64,000 nucleotides of DNA from Flagellimonas sp947499585 (lineage in GTDB: Bacteria; Bacteroidota; Bacteroidia; Flavobacteriales; Flavobacteriaceae). Each line of letters opens with the position of its first letter. The stretch's first letter is position 1. The DNA lies in contig NZ_CP138995.1 of NCBI RefSeq assembly GCF_044596045.1, positions 1,922,001 to 1,986,000 of the forward strand, given 5' to 3'. A program made the position numbers and the translations under genes. Below, in pieces: positions 51,984-60,921 of the stretch. The notes under the pieces are model-generated. The model did not search any database and was not told the origin of the DNA. It saw only the letters and a program-made list of their open reading frames with translations.

Positions 51984-52787
51984 CTAAAATCCGCGTTGCC
52001 GCTTCGCTTCAAATATAAGTATTGCCGCCGACACAGAAACGTTCATAGAATCTATTTCACCCTGCATCGGGATAATTAGGTTTTGGTCGGAATTTTGAAG
52101 CCAAGCCTCGGTAAGACCTGTTGCTTCGGTCCCCACCACAATCGCAGTGGCGCCTTTAAAATTGCAATCTACATAGTTCTTGGATGCCGTAAGCGCAGCG
52201 CAGTATACTCTAATCTCTTTTTCTTTTAGAAAATGGATGATTTCTTCCGTGGTACCCGCGCCAATTTGGTTAGTGAATACGCAACCTACACTGGAGCGAA
52301 TAATATTTGGGTTATAGATATCCGATTTTGGGTTGGCAATAAAAACTGCATCAACGGCAGCTGCATCTGCTGTTCTTAATAACGCTCCAATATTACCTGG
52401 TTTTTCAGGTGCTTCCGCTACCAAAATCAAGGGATGGTCATTTTTAAACGTAACTTTTTCCAGACTATGTCCTTTGCTTTTGGCTATGGCCAATACGCCT
52501 TCTGTGGTTTCCCTATATGCTAGTTTCTCATAAACTGGACTAGATATCTGTATAATCTCGACGTTGGGATTTTTGAGTACAGGGTGAACCGCAAAATCAG
52601 TTAAGATTTCTGGACAAAATAAAATAGTCTCCAGAATAAAACCTCCTTTTTGCGCCAGTTCAATCTCACGTAGGCCTTCCACTATAAAAAGTCCAGTTTT
52701 CTTTCGTTCCCTAGACTTTTCTTTAAGGAGCAATATCTTCTTTACCAAAGGGTTTTGGATACTGCTGATTAATTTGGTTTCCTTCAC
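51984..52787 (-). CDS. SpoU-family RNA 2'-O-methyltransferase
   Basis: A 267-residue SPOUT-type enzyme. The N-terminal substrate-binding domain opens ISSIQNPLVKKILLLKEKSR; the catalytic domain has EKPGNIGALLRTADA (motif 1), VVGTEATGLTEAWL (motif 2) and DSMNVSVSAAILIFEAKRQR (motif 3, knot). It probably methylates a ribose in rRNA or tRNA. The start is a GTG at 52787, forced by a stop two codons upstream. A TATTTTTG element lies almost directly before it. Confidence 0.92.
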   Translation of the reverse strand: MKETKLISSIQNPLVKKILLLKEKSRERKKTGLFIVEGLREIELAQKGGFILETILFCPEILTDFAVHPVLKNPNVEIIQISSPVYEKLAYRETTEGVLAIAKSKGHSLEKVTFKNDHPLILVAEAPEKPGNIGALLRTADAAAVDAVFIANPKSDIYNPNIIRSSVGCVFTNQIGAGTTEEIIHFLKEKEIRVYCAALTASKNYVDCNFKGATAIVVGTEATGLTEAWLQNSDQNLIIPMQGEIDSMNVSVSAAILIFEAKRQRGF

Positions 52788-52854
52788 ACATCAAAAATAC
52801 GTAATCTTGTAATCTTAAGAAGGAATTTCCGACAAAGCGGCAAACTATACAACT

Positions 52855-53658
52855 ATGAAGAAAGCAACGATCCTATTTCTTGCACTTGCTATTGGAGCAT
52901 GCAAACCTGCTACTAAAAAAGAAGAAGCCACAGATACTGTTCAAGAAGAAACGGTTGAATCTAAACCCAATTTTCCAGAGGCTTTGGTAAAAGTTTTTGA
53001 TGCCCATGGAGGGTTGGCAACATGGAAAGAGCAGCGTACACTAGCATATGAAATGCCAAAAACTGATTTTACAGAAACGCATACTATAGATTTATGGTCT
53101 AGAAAGGATCGAGTAGATGCTGGGCAGTTCTCGTTAGGGTCCGATGGTAAAGAAGTTTGGCTTTTGGATACAGAGAAGACCTATAAAGGAGATGCCGGGT
53201 TTTATCATAACCTGATGTTCTATTTTTATGCCATGCCCTTTGTTTTAGCTGATGATGGCATTATCTATTCAGAGGTCGAAGATTTGGTTTATGAGGATAA
53301 AAGTTATCCAGGTATTAGAATCTCATATGAATCTGGAGTGGGTACGTCATCTAAAGATGAATACTTTATTTATTTTGATTCAAATACCAATCAAATGGAA
53401 TGGTTGGGATACACAGTAACCTATAGAACAGGCGAGGTGTCAGAAACCATTAAATGGATTAGGTACGATGATTGGCACAAGGTTGAAGGTTTGGTCTTAC
53501 CAAAATCAATTACATGGTATAATTTTGAAGGCACTAAGATTTTAGATGCAAGAAGTACAGTTGAATTTGAGAACATTACTTTGAGCAAGAGCTCTAAACC
53601 GCATGAGTTTTATGCCAAGCCCGAAAAGGCAGAATTTGTGACAGTAAAAAAGAACTAA
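52855..53658 (+). CDS. DUF6503-like lipoprotein
   Basis: A 267-residue lipoprotein: lipobox AIGAC with Cys at 16, then an acidic linker (KKEEATDTVQEETVESKP). The mature part has FDAHGGLATWKEQRTLAYEM, LGSDGKEVWLLDTEKTYKGD and YFIYFDSNTNQMEWLGYTVT, a beta-rich fold resembling LolA/LolB-like lipid carriers and matching flavobacterial DUF6503. It is transcribed alone, with a strong terminator after it. Function unproven. Confidence 0.75.
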   Translation: MKKATILFLALAIGACKPATKKEEATDTVQEETVESKPNFPEALVKVFDAHGGLATWKEQRTLAYEMPKTDFTETHTIDLWSRKDRVDAGQFSLGSDGKEVWLLDTEKTYKGDAGFYHNLMFYFYAMPFVLADDGIIYSEVEDLVYEDKSYPGIRISYESGVGTSSKDEYFIYFDSNTNQMEWLGYTVTYRTGEVSETIKWIRYDDWHKVEGLVLPKSITWYNFEGTKILDARSTVEFENITLSKSSKPHEFYAKPEKAEFVTVKKN

Positions 53659-53679
53659 AGAAATATACACTACAATAGA

Positions 53680-53712
53680 GAGCGGCGTTCCAAGGAACGC
53701 CGCTTTTATTTT
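53680..53712 (+). terminator. Strong intrinsic terminator after the DUF6503-like gene
   Basis: GCGGCGTTCC (53682-53691), loop AA, GGAACGCCGC (53694-53703), then TTTTATTTT. A perfect 10-bp GC-rich stem between convergent genes; it may also slow leftward transcripts, though that side lacks a good U-tract. Confidence 0.92.
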
Positions 53713-53716
53713 CTCT

Positions 53717-55009
53717 TTACTTTCCTTCGTATTTGCCCATATAGCGTTTCCAAAGTTTGGTTTGGTGGGTTTCTAAAGAAATATCCCTACCATCAATAAA
53801 AGCTCTTGAAAGTTGATTGGTTCGCATATCCAAGGCATCTCCTTCAGAAATAAACAATGTTGCACTTTTTCCAACCTCTAAGGTGCCATAATCGGAATCA
53901 ATACCTAAGATTTTAGCTGTGTTTCCTGTTAATAATTGTACCGCTTTTTCCTTTTCTAACCCTTGCGCAACTACTTGACCTGCATAAAAGGGAAGATTTC
54001 TAGTTTGAAAGTTGGATGCAGATGCATTCTGTAAACCTACCAGCAAACCCGCTTCCATCAACAATTTTGGCAATTTGAAGGTGAAATCATAGTCATCATC
54101 ATCATATTTTGGAAGAGTATGGGTAAAGTTCACCAAAACAGGAATGTTATGTTCTTTTAAGAAATCACTGATTTTATGTGCATGGTACCCTCCAACAAGT
54201 ACAATATTTTTTGCCCCAGATTTCTTCACAGCGGTAATGGCGTCCATCATTTCTTTTTCACCATCGGCATAGATGTACAAATGTTTTGTTCCATTGAAGA
54301 CACCTTGCATGGCGGCAAATGCAGCATTATTTTCCTTGGCACTGTCTTTTCCGTATGCGTTTGCATTTTGCATAAAGGTTTTAACCTCGTTTGCTTGCTT
54401 TTGGTAGTCTTTGTTAGGGATAAAACCATTGGGCTCTCCCATCCACCATCGGCCTCTTCTGAAAATTGCTGGCCAATTCAAATGAATTCCATCATCCACC
54501 TTTACAGTTGCGTCTTCCCAGTTCCAAGCATCAAATTGCACAATTGACGATGTACCCGAGATTCTTCCTCCCTTGGGAGTAATTTGTCCTAACAAAACTC
54601 CATTGGGACGCATACTTTCCACAACTTTTGATTCTGCGTTGTAGGCTATAATGCTCCTAATGTGCGGGATAATGTCGCCAATTTCATCTTGGTCATTACT
54701 TGCCCTAACTGCATTTACTTCAACCAACCCTAAAGACTTTCCTGGAGCTATAAAGCCTGGGTAGATGTGTTTTCCGCTTGCATCTATAATTTGGCCTTTG
54801 CTTTCTACTTCAGAACCACCTATGGCCGTTATTTTTCCATTTTCAAATACTATGGTACAGTTCTCTTTGATGGTACCGTTACCAACATGGGCTGTAGCTC
54901 CAGTAATCGTAATTGTTTCTTGCTGAACTGGAGCCGGTGTCTGTTGCGCTGTAGCTGGAAAAATGCTTATCAGCCCAAATAGTATAAATAGTGATATAAT
55001 TTTTTTCAT
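53717..55009 (-). CDS. Secreted amidohydrolase-family protein lacking the HxH motif
   Basis: A 430-residue exported protein (signal about 1-21, ATA/QQT) of the imidazolonepropionase-like amidohydrolase group. The N-terminal sandwich (CTIVFENGKITAIGGSEVES, IDASGKHIYPGFIAPG) and C-terminal LEVGKSATLFISEGDAL are clear. The HxH metal site that normally follows PGFID is replaced by APGKSLGLVEV; a later HTLPKYDDDDYDF might give one ligand. It is probably not a normal binuclear hydrolase and may act with the 980-residue neighbour, whose stop is 11 bases upstream. Confidence 0.8.
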   Translation of the reverse strand: MKKIISLFILFGLISIFPATAQQTPAPVQQETITITGATAHVGNGTIKENCTIVFENGKITAIGGSEVESKGQIIDASGKHIYPGFIAPGKSLGLVEVNAVRASNDQDEIGDIIPHIRSIIAYNAESKVVESMRPNGVLLGQITPKGGRISGTSSIVQFDAWNWEDATVKVDDGIHLNWPAIFRRGRWWMGEPNGFIPNKDYQKQANEVKTFMQNANAYGKDSAKENNAAFAAMQGVFNGTKHLYIYADGEKEMMDAITAVKKSGAKNIVLVGGYHAHKISDFLKEHNIPVLVNFTHTLPKYDDDDYDFTFKLPKLLMEAGLLVGLQNASASNFQTRNLPFYAGQVVAQGLEKEKAVQLLTGNTAKILGIDSDYGTLEVGKSATLFISEGDALDMRTNQLSRAFIDGRDISLETHQTKLWKRYMGKYEGK

Positions 55010-55020
55010 CGTATTATATT

Positions 55021-57963
55021 TTAAAGGCTTTCGCAGTGAAACTTTGGTTTTTTACTCTCTTTTGGACCTTGCATTTCTGCTCCATTTTCTTTCTCGTTCA
55101 ACATCATATTAATGAGTTGACTTCGTTCCCGTTTTACAGATTCGCGAAGCATCTTATCTTTTTCTAGGTCGAAATAGACTGTACCTTCAATCATCGTTTT
55201 TTCTGCTTTTGCATACACAGAAAGGGGATGATTGTTCCACAATACTAAATCTGCATCTTTCCCAATTTCAATACTTCCTACCCGATTGTCGATGTGCAAT
55301 AACTTAGCTGGATTCAAGGTCACTGTTTTCCAAGCCTCAATTTCTGACATACCACCATATTTAACTGTTTTACCAGCTTCTTGGTTCAATCTTCTGGACA
55401 TTTCCGCATCATCACTGTTTATGGCCACTGTCACACCTTGACTGGCCATTATTGCCGCATTGTGGGGGATCGCGTCGTTTACCTCGTACTTGTAGGCCCA
55501 CCAATCGCTAAAAGTTGAACCTCCCACTCCGTGCTCGGCCATTTTATCAGCTACTTTATAACCTTCCAAAATGTGCGTGAAGGTGTTTACCCGAAAATTG
55601 AATTTTTCTGCCACTTTCATCAACATATTGATTTCACTTTGCACATAGGAGTGACAACTAATAAAACGTTCTCCGTTTAAAATCTCCGCTAGGGTTTCCA
55701 TTTCTTCATCATGACGAACAGGTAGCCCCGACTTCTTTTTGGCATCATATTCCTTGGCACGTTGAAAGTAATCTACAAAGAGTTGTTCCACACCCATTCT
55801 TGTTTGTGGAAAACGTGAAAAACTTTGCCAGTTGGATTGTTTTACATTTTCTCCCAAGGCAAACTTTATAAATTTAGGCGAGTTTTGGAATATGAGTCCA
55901 TCAGCACTTTCGCCCCATTTTAATCGTAAAATGGCTGAGCGCCCTCCAATAGGATTTGCGGAGCCATGAAGTAACTGAATCGCAGTCACTCCACCGGCCA
56001 AATTTCTATAAATATCCATGTCCTTGGGATCAACAACATCCGTCATTTTTACTTCAGCAGTAGAATTGTGCCCTGCCTCGTTTATGGCCAAGGCCCCAAT
56101 ATGCGAATGTTCATCAATGATACCCGCGGTTAAATGTTTTCCAGTTGCATCTACTACCTTGGCATTTCCAGCACTAAGTTCCTTTCCAATTTTGGTAATC
56201 TTACCATTTTTCACCAGAACATCTGTAGTTTCCATAATGGTTTCACCAGTCCAAACCGTTGCATTTTTAAAAAGAACATTTTCTTGTTTAGGCTTTGTTT
56301 TGTATCCGTAACCCACATTTGGATAGGAGAGGGGCATCAACTTTGGAGTATTGATTATAGCATCTTTTTTGGCTCTTTCCTCAAAAGAAGCTGTTTTACG
56401 AACGGTTACTGAAGATTCGTTTCCGTTAGGTAGTGTTATTTTACCTTTAATGTTTTCAGAATCTGGAGTAATAAGTGCTATTAACCTGTATGATTTTCCA
56501 TCGTTGTTGGAAAAGGACAAATTCAACCAATCTGCTTTGTAATCAATTTTTGAATCGAGTTTTTCCTCACCCTGCTTTACCTCTGCTTTGGGCTTGTTTG
56601 TTTCCCCTGTTATGGATAGGAGGTATGTTGCTCCGTCTGCGGTAAGATTGTAATCACCTCGAATATCCTCTCGGTCTTTAGAATTGATGACATTTTTTAC
56701 TCCTTGCACCCAATTTTCATGCAAAATGCTTCCTTTTTCGAAAATGTCTCCAGAGGCAATCAACAAGTTTGCTTGTCTACCTACTTGTAAGGAACCTATT
56801 TGATTGGATTTTCCTAAAATGTTTGCAGGTACAGAAGTTAAGGCCTCCAAAGCTTTTGTTTTGGAAAGCCCATAATTAATGGCTTTCATGAGTTTTGATT
56901 TAAAATCTGAAGGAGACTTTAAATCATGTAAAGTGATAGAAAATTGAATTGCATTTTCTTCCAACACCTTTGGGTTGGAAGGAGCCAAATTCCAATGTCT
57001 CATGTCTTTTAGAGCAACATAATGTGCTTCATAAGGATTGGATACGTCATAAGCTTTTGGGAAGTTAAGCGGAACTATTAATTTGGCGTTGGTAGTTTTT
57101 ACCTCTTTTATGTATTCGTATTCATCACCTCCAGCCAATATAGCATATTGAACTCCAAATTGATCACCAATTTTATCCGCTCTCAATACGTTCCCATTTT
57201 TTCCTGCAGCAAAAATCTGTGTCATTCCTTTGTTTTCTATCAAAGCTTCCAGCGAACGATCTTTGGTATCTATATTGCCTTTACTATACCAATCCATATC
57301 ATAATACAACTGGCGCATTAACGAAGTAGCTCCCATTAAAGAAGTTGGGTAGGATTGATTCTTGGCAATACTTTTTTTGAAAGAGAAATATTGAGCTGAT
57401 TTATCTTCTAATATCCTTTTGGATTCACTTCCCTGGTCGTTTAGGGCAACAAGAACACCAGAACCTCTTGCTATACCATCTTGGATATGGGAATTGACCA
57501 CTCCAAAACCAGCTTTTCTAAGTTCTTGGGCTTTTTTATCATCATAACTAAAGCTCGAAATAGCATCGTTTTCAGGCATAATGTGATCGTTCCAGTAAAA
57601 CCCTTCACGAGAAGCGTTGTATTGTGCTGATCTACCTCGGGTTTTAGCCTTCTCGGGTTTTTTTATACCAAAGCTTGAGAATACATCAATAAATGAAGGG
57701 TAAATGTACTTCCCTTCTAAATCTTCAACCACGGCATTTTTTGGAATGTTCACCGTGTTTCCTACCTGAACTACTTTTCCATTTTGGACAAGCAATGTTC
57801 CGTTTTCAATAACTTGGGTAGGAGTAACATAAATCTTGGCATTGGTAAATGCCATGTAATTGTTGTTTTTTGTTTTAACACCATCATTTTTTGGAAAATA
57901 ATCTTGTGCAAACAAAGAGACACTTCCCAAAAGCAGGGAGAGTGTTAGGAGTCTCATTTTCAT
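55021..57963 (-). CDS. Double-module secreted amidohydrolase
   Basis: A 980-residue exported protein (signal about 1-19, LFA/QDY) built from two amidohydrolase modules. Module 1 (about 35-440) has a sandwich and IYPSFIDVFSSFGIKKPE, with no HxH, and ends LQVGRQANLLIASGDI. Module 2 (about 565-950) is complete, with GIIDEHSHIGALAINEAG (HxH), CHSYVQSE, FTHILEGYK, AINSDDAEMSRRL (Asp) and IEIGKDADLVLWNNHPLS. The intact second module probably does the chemistry. It is followed 11 bases later by the shorter HxH-less homologue, giving three modules in one operon, one with an intact site. Confidence 0.87.
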   Translation of the reverse strand: MKMRLLTLSLLLGSVSLFAQDYFPKNDGVKTKNNNYMAFTNAKIYVTPTQVIENGTLLVQNGKVVQVGNTVNIPKNAVVEDLEGKYIYPSFIDVFSSFGIKKPEKAKTRGRSAQYNASREGFYWNDHIMPENDAISSFSYDDKKAQELRKAGFGVVNSHIQDGIARGSGVLVALNDQGSESKRILEDKSAQYFSFKKSIAKNQSYPTSLMGATSLMRQLYYDMDWYSKGNIDTKDRSLEALIENKGMTQIFAAGKNGNVLRADKIGDQFGVQYAILAGGDEYEYIKEVKTTNAKLIVPLNFPKAYDVSNPYEAHYVALKDMRHWNLAPSNPKVLEENAIQFSITLHDLKSPSDFKSKLMKAINYGLSKTKALEALTSVPANILGKSNQIGSLQVGRQANLLIASGDIFEKGSILHENWVQGVKNVINSKDREDIRGDYNLTADGATYLLSITGETNKPKAEVKQGEEKLDSKIDYKADWLNLSFSNNDGKSYRLIALITPDSENIKGKITLPNGNESSVTVRKTASFEERAKKDAIINTPKLMPLSYPNVGYGYKTKPKQENVLFKNATVWTGETIMETTDVLVKNGKITKIGKELSAGNAKVVDATGKHLTAGIIDEHSHIGALAINEAGHNSTAEVKMTDVVDPKDMDIYRNLAGGVTAIQLLHGSANPIGGRSAILRLKWGESADGLIFQNSPKFIKFALGENVKQSNWQSFSRFPQTRMGVEQLFVDYFQRAKEYDAKKKSGLPVRHDEEMETLAEILNGERFISCHSYVQSEINMLMKVAEKFNFRVNTFTHILEGYKVADKMAEHGVGGSTFSDWWAYKYEVNDAIPHNAAIMASQGVTVAINSDDAEMSRRLNQEAGKTVKYGGMSEIEAWKTVTLNPAKLLHIDNRVGSIEIGKDADLVLWNNHPLSVYAKAEKTMIEGTVYFDLEKDKMLRESVKRERSQLINMMLNEKENGAEMQGPKESKKPKFHCESL

Positions 57964-57988
57964 ATAATACTTATTGGATTAGTCGCTT

Positions 57989-58019
57989 TAAAGGTAGCGG
58001 AAGTAGGGGTATTGTACAA
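57989..58019 (-). promoter_or_regulatory. Probable promoter of the double amidohydrolase operon
   Basis: On the minus strand TTG (58019-58017), 20 bases, then TACCTTTA (57996-57989), one mismatch from TAnnTTTG. The ATG at 57963 lies about 25 bases downstream. Confidence 0.45.
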
Positions 58020-58027
58020 GCTACAAT

Positions 58028-59098
58028 TTAGAATATATACTTATCATGATAGTTAATCAAAAGACCCACTACTGAATTGTAGCTTTTGATGCCTTCCTGT
58101 TGATTATTCGCTTTTAAAAAGGTATTGAAAATGGACTTGAATACAGGTTCCAAAGGATTTTCATATTGCTTCCAAAATTCAGAAACCTCTTTAAAATTTT
58201 TTTTGACTCCGGGATTTAGTTGTTCAACAATTTCTTTAAGTTTTACATCATCTTTTCTTGATAAATCTGATAAGCAATAGGCCAAAGCATGGGAATAGGC
58301 GGTGTATTTAAAGTATACGTCTTCGTTTCGGACAGTGACCAAAAAACCTATAAAATTAGTAGCGTCTTCCGCAGAATAACCTAGCTGATGTCCCACTTCA
58401 TGACCACTTACGGTCGGCAATCTGTAAAGAGGTGTTATTCCATTTACTTGGGCTTCATTGGAAAATGGGTTTAGGTAGCCTCCATACCCCATATAAGTTA
58501 AGGGAAGACTAAAAAGCGATGATTTAAGGCTTGGTCTTTTATACTCAAAACTTGGATAGCTTTCCTTTAGTAACCTATAACCATTTTTGGTTTTTTTAAA
58601 TATTTCTTTTTTTGAATATGGGATTTTTACAGGATCAATACTGTCTCCTGTAATTTTGGTTTGGTAATGGTTAGCCTTTTCTGCCAAATATTGTGTAAAA
58701 GCGACTAATTCATTGTTAGTATATTCTTTTTCAATCCCCAGCTTCCACGTAATAGGCTGTCGGTAGTAATTCATTCCCCAAAGTAGATGGAATGCAAAAT
58801 AGGTTATAGATAAAACCACTACGATGTCCTTTAAAAAAAGTAATGGCTTCTTTTTGATGGATTTTCGATGTATGTACAAGTATCTTCCTGCTAAGATAAA
58901 AAGTGCTAAATAAAAAAGATCGCCGATTGAAAAAGGCGCCCAACCAAAAAGCGTTCTTAAAAACCATGAGATGCCAGGATACAGTCCGTTACTATAATAT
59001 TTTTCAATAAGCTCTGGATAGCTTCCAACCCATTTTACAAGAATTATTTGCAAGGGCAGGGCTATGGCAATAACTGTTTTAATTTTCTGTCCCATCAA
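58028..59098 (-). CDS. DUF3810 membrane metallopeptidase-like protein
   Basis: A 356-residue protein with three N-terminal membrane helices (about 8-130) and a cytoplasmic or periplasmic domain containing SGHEVGHQLGYSAEDATNFI, a clear HExxH zinc motif with a downstream acidic residue. This is the DUF3810 family; peptidase activity is likely from the motif but I know of no tested substrate. It is followed by the double amidohydrolase gene and preceded by a terminator belonging to the PPIase unit's far side. Confidence 0.83.
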   Translation of the reverse strand: MMGQKIKTVIAIALPLQIILVKWVGSYPELIEKYYSNGLYPGISWFLRTLFGWAPFSIGDLFYLALFILAGRYLYIHRKSIKKKPLLFLKDIVVVLSITYFAFHLLWGMNYYRQPITWKLGIEKEYTNNELVAFTQYLAEKANHYQTKITGDSIDPVKIPYSKKEIFKKTKNGYRLLKESYPSFEYKRPSLKSSLFSLPLTYMGYGGYLNPFSNEAQVNGITPLYRLPTVSGHEVGHQLGYSAEDATNFIGFLVTVRNEDVYFKYTAYSHALAYCLSDLSRKDDVKLKEIVEQLNPGVKKNFKEVSEFWKQYENPLEPVFKSIFNTFLKANNQQEGIKSYNSVVGLLINYHDKYIF

Positions 59099-59199
59099 AA
59101 ATTAAAAAATATAGGAGGTGCTTTAAACTTCTAATCTAGTTCTTAATTATTAGATTGCCAATAAGCTTTTGGGTCTTAACAAACCTTTGGGTAAAAAAT

Positions 59200-59230
59200 A
59201 AAAAAAGCCGCACATTGTGCAGCTTTTTTG
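59200..59230 (-). terminator. Intrinsic terminator after the PPIase gene
   Basis: On the minus strand AAAAAAGCTGCAC, loop AAT, GTGCGGCTTTTTTT form a stem with one U-G pair and a long T run, 19 bases past the PPIase stop. It ends the leftward DHH-gldI-PPIase transcript. Confidence 0.85.
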
Positions 59231-59248
59231 GTGGATTCCTTATACATT

Positions 59249-60358
59249 TTATTCTTGTACGCCTGTAATTTCCAAATCAAAAACTAAATCAGAATTTGGA
59301 GGGATGGGGCCACCGCCTTGTGCTCCATATCCTAAATGAGGTGGAATAAATAAACGAATCTTATCTCCAACTTTCATAGTTTGAAGACCTTCTTTAAAAC
59401 CAGGAATAAGGCGCGCTTCTGGACTATAATCCATCAATACAGGTGAATAGCCATTGCCTTGTTTTCTTTTAGCATCAAACTTATTGTGTCTTGTTGCTAC
59501 TTCTTCATAATTGCTATCGAACAAATCACCATTGGGCAACCAACCTGCATAATTTACCAATACTTTCTGACCTATTTTCGGTTTTTCTCCATCTCCTTGG
59601 GTTATAGCGTAAATTTTCAATCCAGATGGAGTCTCCAATGCTTCTTCTTTTTGTTTGACGAGTACTGAAACCAAATCCTCTTTCATTTTTTTGAAAGCGG
59701 CTACCGCTTCTTCTTCTTCGGCAAAATAGTCAGTCATGATTTGGATGGCATCAAATTTTTTGGCCTCTTTACCATTTCTTACAATTTCCACTTTGTTCAT
59801 TACCACATCAACATTGGGTTTGTTTGCTGGAGCACTGACCTCAACATTGGCAATTGTATCCACTACTTCCATTCCTATTACTACTTCTCCAAATACAGAG
59901 TGTCTTCCGTCTAGCCAAGGCGTTTCCTTATGTGTGATAAAAAACTGACTTCCATTGGTTTTGGGTCCTGAGTTGGCCATGGACAAAATTCCTTTTTTGG
60001 AATGACTAAGAGAATCATGGAATTCATCCTTGAACTTGTATCCAGGGTTTCCACTTCCAGTGCCAGTAGGATCACCACCCTGTATCATGAAATCTTTTAT
60101 GATTCTATGAAAAATAATGCCGTCATAATACTTTTTTCCTTTAAGACTGTCAGCTACAAACGGGTTGTTGCCCTCTGCAAGGGATATAAAATTAGCAACG
60201 GTTACTGGAGTTTTTCCGTGCTCCAATTTTACAATTATATCACCTTGGCTGGTTTGTATATCCGCAAAAATTCCATCGCCTAAGTCAGCATATTTACTGG
60301 ACTTACATCCAAGGAAAACTATTGAAAATAAAGTGATTAAAACAAGGGATTGTTTCAT
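59249..60358 (-). CDS. Lipoprotein peptidyl-prolyl isomerase, cyclophilin-FKBP fusion
   Basis: A 369-residue lipoprotein (lipobox FLGC, Cys-18). A cyclophilin domain (about 30-195) has YYDGIIFHRIIKDFMIQGGD, FKDEFHDSLSHSKKGILSMA and GSQFFITHKETPWLDGRHSV; after a short helical linker, an FKBP domain (about 245-369) has KPKIGQKVLVNYAGWLPNGD and IPPHLGYGAQGGGPIPPNSD. Both active sites look intact. It should assist folding of envelope proteins, possibly of the gliding machinery, since it follows gldI by five bases. Confidence 0.9.
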   Translation of the reverse strand: MKQSLVLITLFSIVFLGCKSSKYADLGDGIFADIQTSQGDIIVKLEHGKTPVTVANFISLAEGNNPFVADSLKGKKYYDGIIFHRIIKDFMIQGGDPTGTGSGNPGYKFKDEFHDSLSHSKKGILSMANSGPKTNGSQFFITHKETPWLDGRHSVFGEVVIGMEVVDTIANVEVSAPANKPNVDVVMNKVEIVRNGKEAKKFDAIQIMTDYFAEEEEAVAAFKKMKEDLVSVLVKQKEEALETPSGLKIYAITQGDGEKPKIGQKVLVNYAGWLPNGDLFDSNYEEVATRHNKFDAKRKQGNGYSPVLMDYSPEARLIPGFKEGLQTMKVGDKIRLFIPPHLGYGAQGGGPIPPNSDLVFDLEITGVQE

Positions 60359-60363
60359 TGTTA

Positions 60364-60921
60364 TTATGGTTTTAGATTTAAACTATCTTGATTAATAATG
60401 ATTGTATGTAATTCGATTGTAGATTTTAAAGGAGTTTTAGGACCAATACTATTTCCGTCACCGTGATAGCTATATGCTAATAAAGAAGGAAACAGAAATG
60501 TTGCGCGCTCACTAATTTTAAGCAATTTAACTGCATTTTGCAAACCAGGAAATAGCTGCTCTTTGTCCACTACATACGAAGTGGGGCCAATGTCTTCCAT
60601 ACTATAGATGGTATCATTGTCCAGAGTCACAAGATTATAAGAAAACAATATCTGGTCATTGGTCTTTGGCGAATATGTAGCTGTATCGTTTTTGACTTCA
60701 AAAAAATATTTAAACCCACTTGGGCTTGCTAGATAATCATGAAGAGTATCCTTTTCAATAATGCCACTTATGATCTTTTCTTCCAGTTCCAATAACTGCT
60801 TATTGCGTTCCACGGATTCTTTAAAAAAACTACCAGATTTTACTTCTACTGGTCTTCTTGGTTCAGGACCTCCACAGTTTACCAAAAGAATTGCCGCAAA
60901 AATTAAAAAAAAAGCTCTCAT
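60364..60921 (-). CDS. gldI: Gliding-motility lipoprotein GldI, FKBP-type
   Basis: A 185-residue lipoprotein (lipobox LVNC, Cys-16) with an FKBP-like domain in the C-terminal half. Segments such as KNDTATYSPKTNDQILFSYN, IGPTSYVVDKEQLFPGLQNA and AYSYHGDGNSIGPKTPLKST match GldI, a lipoprotein required for gliding and type IX secretion in Flavobacterium. It overlaps the DHH gene upstream by four bases and precedes the cyclophilin-FKBP fusion, so three genes are co-transcribed. It indicates a T9SS/gliding lineage. Confidence 0.87.
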   Translation of the reverse strand: MRAFFLIFAAILLVNCGGPEPRRPVEVKSGSFFKESVERNKQLLELEEKIISGIIEKDTLHDYLASPSGFKYFFEVKNDTATYSPKTNDQILFSYNLVTLDNDTIYSMEDIGPTSYVVDKEQLFPGLQNAVKLLKISERATFLFPSLLAYSYHGDGNSIGPKTPLKSTIELHTIIINQDSLNLKP

